Below are positions 36,601 through 48,600 of a DNA stretch of 64,000 nucleotides, piece after piece. A model generated the notes under the pieces. It was not told where the DNA came from and made no database searches. It saw only the letters and a list, made by a program, of their open reading frames with translations. The position numbers were made by a program, and so were the translations under genes. Source of the stretch: Dendrolimus kikuchii (Eukaryota; Arthropoda; Insecta; Lepidoptera; Lasiocampidae); assembly GCA_019925095.2 (NCBI GenBank), contig CM034415.1, positions 5,303,001 through 5,367,000 of the forward strand, written 5' to 3'. Position 1 is the stretch's first letter. Each line of letters opens with the position of its first letter.

Positions 36601-39600
36601 TAAGGCCAAATGGTGTACGTCTATAAACATAAGTACCTACGTGAGTAGTAATGGCAGTACATGGCTGCGAGTCCTCCTCGAGCCAGAGTTGTTGATAAGC
36701 ATTGGTGAGATCGATTTTCGAAAACTGTTCACCACCACTTAATGCGGCAAATAATTCTTCAATTCAAGGTAGAGGGTACGGTTCGCGCATCAATTTAGGA
36801 TTTATAGTTACTTTATAATCGCCGCAAATGCGAATATCAATACAATACAATAAACAATAGGTGACCCGTAATCAGAATAATCTACCTTGCGGATAGTACC
36901 TTCTGCCTCAAGACGTTTTAATTCTAACGCAACAGGTTCTCTAAGTGCTAAAGGCAAAGGTCTGGCTTTAATAAACACAGGATTCGAATCTATTAATTTT
37001 AATGAAATTTTCTTAGTGCAAGTTCCTAAGCCAGGGGAAAATACAGTTGGAAATTCATTTTTCAGATTCTCCACAAAGTTGTCTAAATCTCTGATATTAT
37101 ACAACAAATTATTTACATTTATATTATTTATATTTAATTTTTTTAACCACGACCTACCAAGCAAAGGTGGTCCTCCTTTTTTAATCACAAACAATTTTAA
37201 ATTTTGAGCCTTATGTTTTCCAATAACAACATTTACATATATATATCCAACAGGTTCAATTACCGTTCCTACAAAAGAGTATAATGACAAATTATTAGGA
37301 AGTAAAGACACGTTCTTAAAGTGTTCTTTATAAAATTTCCAACTAATTACAGATAATTTACTGCCCGTATCAAGCTCAAGAGTAATTTTTTTATCGTTAA
37401 CAATAGCTGAAACCAAGTATGGTTTCCCTTTTTGACTGTATGTACTCAGGTTAAAAATAATATTTTCACTTTGATGTTCATCACTGCTATCACTATCCTC
37501 GATATAGTTTTGTTTACGATAACGTGCCGGTTGCAATTTCTTATTTTTTCCTACACATAACTTTAATATGCCCTTTTTGACCACACACGTCACAAGAGTA
37601 ATTTTTGAAGCGGCAAACATCGGGCTTATGTTCACGGCCGCAACGCCAACAAGAACGAAAAAATCGCGTATTAAACGACGCCTCCGCCGATGAGCTGCTG
37701 TTATAGGCCGACGCACGCCCGGCCGGTGGCGTTTGGGCGCTCCTCGGCCTCGCTGTAACCCGATGTATAGGCTCGCATGCGCCGGACCCGCCGGCCGCGC
37801 CGCCGTATTGCGCACACGATGCCCCGCTGGTCTGCGCATGCCGCTCCGCGGCCTCCAATGCCAGGGCCAACTCCACTGCTCTCTTGTACGTCAAGGTCGG
37901 TTCAGCAAATAAACGAGACCTCATGTCATCGCTCGCCAAACCAGACACAAATTGGTCACGTAAATTTTCTTCCAATGTTGAGTTAAAATTACATGTACTT
38001 GCTAAATGTTTTAAAACCTGCAAGTATTCACTTAAATTTTCATTCAACCCTTGTCTTTTTTGACGGAAAACATGTCGTTCTGCAATTTCAGAACGCTGTG
38101 GTTCGAGATGATCGCCGACTATCTTCACTAATTCATTAAAGTTTTTCGCCTCCGGATGGTTAGGTGCACACAGATCACACATAAGATCATAGGTGGCCTC
38201 GCCAACCAATGTCACTAACGTAGCAACTTGTAAACTGGGTTTAATTTCGTTTAAAGTTATGAACTGTTCGACCCGGCGAACATAAGCTGCCCACTTTTTG
38301 CTTGAAAGGTCAAATTGTTCAACTTTTCCGATTGGCATGTTATTATTTATGTTTTAACTAATTAACGGAACTAAACTATAAAATATAACACTATTTCGCG
38401 TTAATCCTCGTCGCCAGTAGAATATTTAAAGGTTTTATCGTAGGCGAACAATAAAACAAGACCGAATCAGCGATGTAACTGTTTATTTTCTAACTACTTA
38501 CATGACACAATTAATATAGAACACCACAATTGGAAAACATCAATCGTTGCCACAGGATACACAAGTCCACTTCATCCAAGCCGCGCCCTATCCTGCTCAA
38601 GTTGACTGATATCGCTATTCGCACCAAGATATGGTCAGCCAAAATATAATTAAAGGGCTCGGGCGTGACATTATCGGAGTTCTTGACAAACTACAGAAAT
38701 GACTTGTTCATGCGCGCAAGGCAGGAGTTCGGCATTTCAAAGTACTAGTCGCGTGACGATGTAATATTCGTACTAGGTCAAGATGGATCTCGCCAAAGTA
38801 TTAGTCCCATCGAGGACTTAAGTGGGATCTGTTGCATGAAAGGAGCAGCAACCAACGACTCGTCGTGTGGCCGCTAAGAAATAGTGTTGTTAACGTCAAC
38901 CTATTTGGTCACCGCCTCTTTGTTTCCTTTTTTTCTTTCGCCGCATCTGTCACTATGCAATGTGACATAGTCTACGTCCGACCGCCGAACGCACCGCTGC
39001 TTCCGCACAAACCTCGCCACATTTTGTGTGTTGTGCCGCTTTTTACACACGCTTACATCAACGCGCACGTTGAAAGGTGCAAGCTGTACGGTTGCAGCTA
39101 GTCCACTTATCGAAGGCACCACAAAACGAGAAGGAAGGATCAATAGAAAGAAGTGCCTGCTGCTGCGAAACCCGCATCGCTCGTAGCGTGTCTGGTGCGG
39201 TGACCTTATACTGTAAGTCCTTTCCATCTCCTTTATCCCCCGCTCCCGCCCGCGCCATCAAGTGTTATGTAGATCGGCAGTCATAATATCTATTTTGGTT
39301 TTATTTTTATCTTTATACCACTTTTCTGTTATAAGTTTTATTAACCTCACTTTTTTATTTTAGTTGTTTATTTATTTTGATGTAAAGTAGGTAGGTATAA
39401 ATTTAAAGAGATATTTTTGTTGTGACACGTTCCGAAATCCATCTGAAGCTATTTAGAAATATGTAATGGCACGTCAGAAAATTTATGTTTCAGCTTATAT
39501 TTACATACAATATTGTGATTATTTGTCTCAGGGTACCGAATTTTTGTAATGTATTTTCAGTTGTCTATCTATTAATATCTAGTATATTGACGTATAATAG

Positions 39601-42600
39601 ATATTGTGGCGAGTGATGGTGGAACAATCTAGTTGGTTTAAGAACTTTTAGAAAAAGGTAGAAGATTCTGTTAAGAAAAGACAAGGACAGATACATTTTA
39701 GAAAGGGACAAATAGTAAATAAAAGAATAATGAAAAGATCGAAATTATGGGTTCTAAAAGATCCTGTCGGGTATATATATAAGCAGCGTAAGGCGCGCCT
39801 ATCGGGCATTTTGAGTTTGAGTTCAGTTCAATACAGCGAAGCGACAAGTGCGATACGAAGGAGTTGGAAAAAAAGTTTAAAAGAAGACAGTGATGAGTTT
39901 AGTGGTGAATTTAGTGAAAAGTTTAGTGAGCAGTTCAATGAAGGAGGAGTGTAGCGTAGTTTCAAACGAGGTCCAGAAGCGAACTACGTGCGGTAAATTC
40001 GGAGGTGAACTCCGCAGCAGCAGGAGGAGCTACACAATATTGGCGACGGTATTGTGAGTGAGACATCTTATCGTCGGGATAGTGCGTCGTTAGTTGTGCG
40101 TGTAGGGGCAACCCTGCGCAGAAGACTTACATACGGCTGTGTAAGTCAATCAATAAAAGCGTTTAGTTAAGAGAATTGGTGTTTTCTTCCAATCGCATGT
40201 AACAATATTAATAGTTATGTTTTTAAACTATTTATATTTATTATTATATTTTTATTGAAACACAGGCAGTAAAGCTAGTTTGAAAGTTAATTTTATTTTA
40301 TCGTTTTAGTATGTATTTTTATTTATTTATTAGTTAATAATTTATAACTTATTACTTTAATTTTATTACTTTACTTTACTTATTACTTAATTATCATACG
40401 GTCTGAAAAGTCTCCGACCTCAACATGAAGATAGCAGCACTCGTAAATAAAAGCTAGTGAATTTCGTTGTTCATCTGTTGACAGTTACTCACCATAGTTT
40501 CAGGCATTTTGGACGCGCAGTTGTTATGTAACAGTCGTTTGAGTGAGTTGATGTGAATTTTTTTGTGAACATAGACAAAATCGAGTATTGAGCTGTCATT
40601 AAATATTTGTGTTTGAAAGGCAATACGCCTACGTAAATCAAAGATGAGTTAGATTCTGTGTATAGGGACTCTGCACCATCATTTACCACAGTGAAATATT
40701 GGGCAGCTGAATTTAAACGTGGCCGTAAGAGCTTGAGAGACCATGAACGTTCGGGATGTCCAAAAACTGCAACTACCGACAAAAACATCGCCAAAGTTCA
40801 CCAATGGTGCTAGAAGACCGCCGAATTAAAGTGAAAGAGATAGCAGAGGTTATGAATATGTCAAAAGAACGTGTTTGTCACATATATTAAATCAACATTT
40901 AGACATGAGAAAGCTGTCCGCGCGTTGGGTGCCGCCTTTGCTCACGTTCAAGATAACGCATTATCTCACACCTCAGCGGTTGCCATGGCAAAATCCACGT
41001 ATTACGGTTTGAACCGCTGGACCATCTGGACACCGAACCGCTGGACTTGTTTGTATTCCCTCATCTAAAAATTGCACTTGGAGGACAGAAATTTTCGTCA
41101 AATGAAGAGGCAATCATCTTCGTGAACAATTATTTTGCAGAGAAAAACGCCGAGTACTTTTTGAACGGGTTACAGAGATGGGAGCATCGCTGGAAGAAGT
41201 GTGTAAAGTCACAAGGAGACTATGTTGAAAAATAAAAATAAAATTCTGAAAAAATGTCTTGTATCTTTGTTAGGTCGGAAACTTTTCAGACGACCTAGTA
41301 TATTTGTAATATTTGCTTGTAATGCAACATTCAAGTAGTGATTACAGTGACTCGGACGATTTTCGTTCTTTCCGGTTCTGATGATGTTCGGCCCCTTCAA
41401 ACAGTAATAGATTCTCACCTGTCAAAATTGTCCCTAAATTTCAATATCTTACATATCAATGCGCCGAGCATTGCGGCTTATTTTACTGATATGCAGGCTT
41501 CACTTAATAATCAGAATGTACATGCTATCATGGTGTCCGAAACGTGTTTTAAACCTTGTCTCCCATATTCGTTCTACTACTAACTCCACTCTACTACTAA
41601 CTCCCCTTACCAATCAGACAAGCTAAATCAATGACTACATTTAAACGTAATGTGGCTGACCAATATTGGTCTATTAAATAAAATTGTTGCATTACATGAA
41701 TGTATCTATTGTTTGAATGTATTATTACGAGTTAGCGGGACTCGAATTAAAATGCCGTAAGAATTATTACAGACTTATTATAAAACAAGCTGATGCCCGC
41801 GACTTCGTCCGCGTGGTGGCGTTTTTTTAACTATCCTACGAGAACTCTTTAATTTTTCGGGATCAAAAGTATCCTATATGTTGACCAGGGATATAAGCTA
41901 CCACTATACAACATTTCATTTAAATCGGTCCAGTCGTTTCGGAGATTAGCTGGTACAAAAAGACAGACAAACAGACAAACAAAGAAACAAAAAAATAGTT
42001 CTATTTCACTTCTTACATCCCCCTGATTCGGTTTTTAGCATTTTTTTTTCATTGTACAGAAATTCGACCGCTACGGATTTATTATATGTATAGATGGGCT
42101 TGTACAGATCTATCCGTGGAATTTGTCTTTGTCGGGGCTTAAGTTGTAACAGTATATATATCTAATTCATAATATCATCGTATATCTATTTATATATGTA
42201 TATATAATAGTTCATTTATATTTTATTTTACTTTAGTATACCACCAAAAATTGTTTATTGTAATTTTCTTTAAAATCTCTTTAGACATTGGGTTGCTTGG
42301 AAGAGATCGCTATAAGCGATAAGGCCACCCATTGTTCTAAAGCAAATGTATCCATGTCAATTGTCTAGATTTAAGTTTATGGTAAACAATAAAGAGTTTT
42401 CATGCATTCATTCATTCATACTTGAGAATTGATTGGTCTCATCCAAACTTGCATAGTCTATTTCAAATCATTTTAGTTTTATTTATCTATTCCCAGTCTA
42501 TAAAAACTACATAAATAACAAAAATTACAACAATCACAAAAATGACAAAAAGGACAAAACGGACAAACAGGACAAAAAGGAAAAAAGGACAATACGGACT

Positions 42601-45600
42601 AAAAGGACAAACAGGACAAAAAGGACAAAAAGGGCATAAAGGACAAAAAGAACTAAAAGGATGAACAAGACGAACAGGGTAAAAAGGACAAAAATGACCA
42701 AAATGGCAAAACACAAAATATCTATTATACTTTTTGGGATAACCTTTACATAAATCTATCCCATTACCCGGGATAAAAAAATATCCCCTGTCCACCCTCA
42801 AAATTAAAATTACATATATACCGAATTTCAGCCAAATCGGTCATCTAGTTTTTCGTAGAAGCATACATACATACAAACAGAGGGATAAATATATTTTTAT
42901 CCCGGAAACTATCCCAATTTTTGGAATAAAAAGTGTCCTATGTTTATTCTCGGCATCGAATATATATACTGAATTTCAGCCATATCGGTCTAGTAGATTT
43001 TCCGTGAAAACGGAACAGACAGACGGACAGGCAGACAGTTACTTTCGCATAATATAATATTATAATAAGGATAATATATAATAATAAGGACTTCTATTGA
43101 TTTTTTTAATTTTACCAGATAGGAGAAATAAGATAAAGGGAACGGAATAGGGCGAAGGCGAAGGGGGCCATTTGAACTCTCACTAAATACGATTCGCTCA
43201 AGGCTAACCGTTTGCCGCCGGTATTCTTTGAGAACGTGGTGTCACATCAATCGAGCCGGCCCTAAAGCCTAGTTCGCACTACGCTAGTAATTTAGGCGAG
43301 TACCGAGTAGTTTATTAACTAAAATACTCGCTACTGCCCAAAAATCGTTCGCACTACGGTCGAGTACAGTACAGAAGTGAGTGGTGTTTTGCAAGATGAA
43401 CGTTCAACGCAATAAAGTAAATAAACTAATAAAGCTACTGGCAATCGCTATTTTAAAAAAGGGGGATGAAGAATTTGTTGTTCAGACGTTTAGTTACTAA
43501 ATTACTCGCTACTCAGCTAAATTACTAGCAGTGTGAACTAGGCTTAAAAGCTGTAATCAAGATTATGATTCCAGCATGGTTCTACCAATTCTAAACGTAA
43601 CAGTTGGCACTAATAGCCCTACCATTCTTAAATTTCTCCGACGCCATATGGTGGTTCCCTCGTGAGCAAGATCTGAATACACACTTAATTTTTCTTTTTC
43701 TGTCTTATCAAGATCAATGTCATTAGGTAAACAGATAAATAAAATTGAAGTGTTTATTTGTAATGTCAAAACAAAAATGTGAATAAATCAGGGGGATAAT
43801 TCGGACCGGGTGATTCCGAAAATGCAATTTTCAGAATTCTTGTCTGTCTCTAGGTCGCTGGTTGGGGTCTCAACGCCAAAAAGGACGAAGCATCCCAAAT
43901 CTTGAGGGCGGTGTTCCTCCCTATTGTGAACTTGACGACATGTTACAATAACACCCTATTCCAGTTCAAGCCATACATCACTCTGGACAAGATTTGCGCA
44001 GGATCCACTAATGGTAGATATTAAGAACACAAATTATGTGCAGAGCCATCACAACAAAAATAGTTTTTGTTTGAATTTGTTGCACGTTTTTGTTAGAATT
44101 ATTGCAGAAGTGATATATACAATGAAGACGCTTGGTCAAAAACTGAATGAGACGTATTGATGACCAGTATTGCTGTCTACTTATACTTTATGTAATTAAG
44201 AATATTTGTTAAATCATTTCAAAAACAAGCAGATTAAGCATGGTATAGTAATACTTGCTGCTTATGCTGCTACATAAATCCTTAAGTTTATGGTGATAAA
44301 AAAACAGCAACTGGTCACTATACTTATAATCATTAATTAGATTCTTTAATTAGCGGTTAGTATGTCCGGTAACTATTCCGCCCGGATAGCCGGTGTGTTA
44401 CTATGGCTCGGATCTCCGTTTTGAACATATCGCGTAAAGATCGAGAGCAGGTGTTATTGTCACGTCATGAGGCCTTAGACGAACAGGTCTCCGATTTATA
44501 CGACACGTACCGAGCGTTGGAACTGAGTCAAGAATCGGAGTTTTTAGAAAAAATAAATGCGGATGTAAATCAAACCGATGGCTTAGCGGATCATATCTGC
44601 CAAGCGGTGTGTACTATATTGAAAAAATCGAATAGTGAAAATATTTATAAGAATGACAGTGAATGTTCCCCTGCGCTGGTAGGTAGACTGCCTAAGTTGA
44701 ATTTACCCCATTTTGACGGGGACTTAGGACAGTGGGTTGCATTTAACAATTAATTTGAGAGCCTTGTACATTCTCACGACTTAACTCCCGTTCAGAAATT
44801 GGCCTATTTGTTGGCATCTCTTAGAGGAGAGGACTCGTTCAACATTTAGATCTTATTGATGCAAACTACGATACTGCCTGGGTTTTGCTTATATGGCCTT
44901 ATCAAAATGTTCGACGTTTAGCGGATACCCACATGTCGGCGATTTTAAATTTACCTACTTTACGTGCAACTTAGACGTTAAGTACCCGACTTTTTAACCC
45001 TTTGTTAGTTGCCGTTAAGGGACTAAAGGGTTTAGATGTACCTGTTCCGAGTTGCTCCTTTTTGTTGGTACACATTGTGTTAAATAAACTTCCACTTGAG
45101 TTACGGAACAGATTTGAACAGGAGTATGGTGGAGACTCTGCCACTCATCTACCAGTTTGATGATCTAGTTACCTTCATGGAAGATGAGTGTCGTCGTATA
45201 GAGAATATTCTCTCTCTTGGATTTGGCGAGATTACTAATAGTAGTCCTAAGCTGCAACAAATGCGCCTGGATCGTCGCGCGCCTGAGAGGCGTTGTTTTC
45301 GTGCTACGGTCCTATACCTCAGCAGGGTTCTCGGTGTGCACATTGCAAGAATAATAAACATATTATTGATTCTTGTCCTGCATTTAGAAAAGTACGTTGG
45401 CAGGCTAAACGTAACATAGGTCGGCACCGCAACTGGTGCTTTGGTTGCGTCGCTAATCATTTTGGATCCCAATGTCAAGTTTCGTTTCGACAGAAGTATA
45501 TTGATTTTATGCGTGAATATTTGGATGTAGGACACATGTCTATTTCAAAATTAGATTGGCGTGTTCATTCCTCATCATGCGGTATTTAAAGGGGACCAAA

Positions 45601-48600
45601 TTAGATTAGTTTTTGATGGCTCGACTTTCACTTTTAATGGAGTATCTTTAAATCAGTGTTTGCATTCCGGTCCCAAGTTGCAACGAGATATTTCCGATAT
45701 TCTGACAAACTTTCGCCGACATCAAGTCCTTTTTGTAGCGGATATTAAAATAATGTTTCGTCGGACATTAATCCATCCCGACGATCGGAGATATCAGCTT
45801 GTAGTGGATGCACTTACCACGTTTATAGTTGTAGATAGATTTGTATTATTTATTTTGCTTAATATATATACCACGATTCTGGTTTCCACACGCTCGGCTT
45901 TCCAACTCAATTATTCGTTTATATATTTATATTAGACACTTTCTTAGTAAATCTTGTATTTAAATATAATCCTCACATAAACAAAAGTAGTTCAAGTTCA
46001 ATCTTTTGGCATTTGGTTTTTGACGTTTGACAAGTGCTCCCTTGCAACAACATATTTTGATCTACGCTCTGTTTATTATTTATTCATTTTTAATCATAAA
46101 ATAAATTATATAAAACTATCCACTTCAAATTTCTTGTTTATTTATTTAAATTTATTTTATCAATTACTTAATGATCCAGTTTTGTTATTGTTAATCAATG
46201 CCTATATAGCTGTATTAGCCGCGACGTAATGATTCGATTAACCAATGTGAGGTGTATAAAACTCGTTCTCATTGGTGGGAATTCAAAAATGTAAAAAAGA
46301 CACGGGTTTTAAATTCAGTTAAAAAATACAGTTTTTGTACTACTGTAAGATACTTACTAGTGTGAAAATAAAATACAGTTTAACATCAAAGTTACATTTA
46401 TTCAAGAGCCTTACATCACTCCAATATCATAGCATACTCTTCAAGCTCATCCTGTGTCGCGAAGATGAATCTCAGCCCATAAAAGTTTTCTAGTTTAATA
46501 CTAATACATACGGGCTAAAGTCGAGCCTCTTTATTGCTATTCGGCCATTATTAGAGTTGGCTCAACGTGAGAGACTAAGTTTACCTAGAGCTTCGGCTGC
46601 TGTATCTACCGATGCATATGTTGATGACATTTGTACAGGTGCTGCTAGTAAAGAAGAAGCATTAGTACTGCGTGATGAGCTCATAGGCCTTCTGAAGGCT
46701 GGTGGTTATGAACTCAGGAAGTGGATATCCAACTCTCAAGCTTTACTTGATGGCTTGCCAGAAGAGCATCAGCAGGATCCACATATATTTCAGAATGATA
46801 ACAATCTTGATGCTGTTACTGTATTAGGCGTGCAGTGATAACCAATACCGGATGTCTTTACATTTCGTGTACAAGATTTAGATTTTTTCAAAACATAGAC
46901 AAAGCGACTGGTGTTGTACACTGTAGCACGGATATTTGATCAAAATGGTTGGTTGAGTCCTGTCGTGTTTTGGGAAAAATGCTTCGTTTAGAAGCTTGGG
47001 TTAGAAGGACTAACTTGGGATACACCTCTAATTGGAAATTTGCTGTCAATTTGGACTAATTATGTTTCGTCTCTCCCTGACATCCAAATTATTAAATTTG
47101 ATAGAGCTTTTTTACCTTGTGGTAAATATAAAGTTACACTACAAGGCTTTTGTGATGCCTCTAAAAATGGATATGCAGCCGCCGTGTATCTTCGTACTGT
47201 AGATTGTAACGTAGATTTTAAAACGTCTATCGACATCTCGGAGTAAGCGGACGAAAACAACCTAGACGTTCATTTACTATATGGTTTTAGTCTATAGAAT
47301 ATTTGCAGTAACAAAATCACGAATAATTAAATTAATAAAATAATGAAGTGAAAACTCTTCATAAATTGTATATCGAAGAATTTCAATAATTAGAGAATTT
47401 AGACGTGTAGACTAGCAGCGCCTCTATTGCCCAACCGTTCGTAATTACCTTTTGATTTGCGATATTAGTGCGCGATAGTTGTTACAACGGAAAATTCGAT
47501 AATGGCCTAAAGCCAATATGAATTAACCGATCCAATAACAAAGAACGGCTAGTCATATAAAAAGCTTCGTAGCTTTTATAAAAACAACCTACGAAGGCTA
47601 GCCGTCGTCTCACAGGCCGGTGAAAGCAAAAGTAATAAAAATGCGACATACACGAAAGGGCCAAAGGACTTGGTTGCCAGCGCCCAGCTGTTTCGACAGC
47701 CGTGATTGTCAAAGCGACAACCTACGTTTTGAAAATTCTTTCATAATACACCGACCCACGCTTTAGTTTTTTCAAAAACTATTTCGCGTGGGGTAATTTA
47801 GTGTAAATACCAAATAGACCGGTAGCGGGACTTTTTTTCAAAAGAAGACGTGCTGAGTCCCAATTGATACCGGTTGCGAAGACGTGTCCATAATACAAGA
47901 CTAAGGATGTTACGGATTATTTTATATTATATATATTTATATCTTGATAGCGAAAACGTTAATAAATAAAATAATAATTCGCTTCTTCATATATTATATT
48001 GACTTGCTCTTAGGAAAATTTTCTTACAAGTGACATAAACAAAAAACACTGAAATGATATTACATATAAATTTAAATTATGAAAAATAATACATTCTAAA
48101 AAGTTTCAACACACTCCGGGCCCGGCGATGCGTATGCGCAGCATCGTTTGCACTGTTCAACCCGAGCGCGTCCACTGACTTTGGATCATCATTCATATGG
48201 ATCCTCTGGAACTCCAGGCTTTGGATTGCTCTAACGTGTTCATCATTCTACTCGTTCATATGCAACTCAGCGCAAGCCATGTGTCCCTGTTTTATTTTCT
48301 TAAAATGAACAAAGAATCCGTAAAATTTCACATACAAAATGGTATATATAATCTTAGATCATATATATCTCAATGGGTATAGCTTTGTGCGAGTTGTTCT
48401 CCAAAATCCTCCCCACCAAGGAAAAATTGCAGTGTTATTTAAGATGTTCTATTATGTTTCACTTTCTGATATTTTTTCTTCAACTATACCTATATAGGTT
48501 CTGTTTCCATTTCAGAAATATTTTTTTTTGTCACCTCACTGTATGGTTCTCTGTAAAGCGTTCTTACCTTCTCAATTTGATCGAAATCTTCTGACCTCAA

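Larger units (their letters stand above)
33869..38528 (-). mobile_element. Complete gypsy LTR retrotransposon (4.66 kb), young
   Basis: Two 113-bp LTRs (33869-33981, 38416-38528) differ at only two positions by eye. The 5-bp duplication ATTGG is at 33864-33868 and 38529-38533. In minus-strand order: LTR, primer-binding site, gag, protease/RT/RNase H, integrase, polypurine tract, LTR. Gag and integrase are open; the RT/RNase H part has several lesions. No envelope frame was seen. Confidence 0.9.

Noticed and set aside
39730..39954. Small protein with EFS repeats
   Set aside because: It lies wholly within a solo LTR between the TATA-like site and the LTR end; probably incidental.
44020..44345. 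5' LTR of the + strand BEL element
   Set aside because: No sequence resembling the TGTTCGAAATACAG stretch after the polypurine tract was found upstream of gag.
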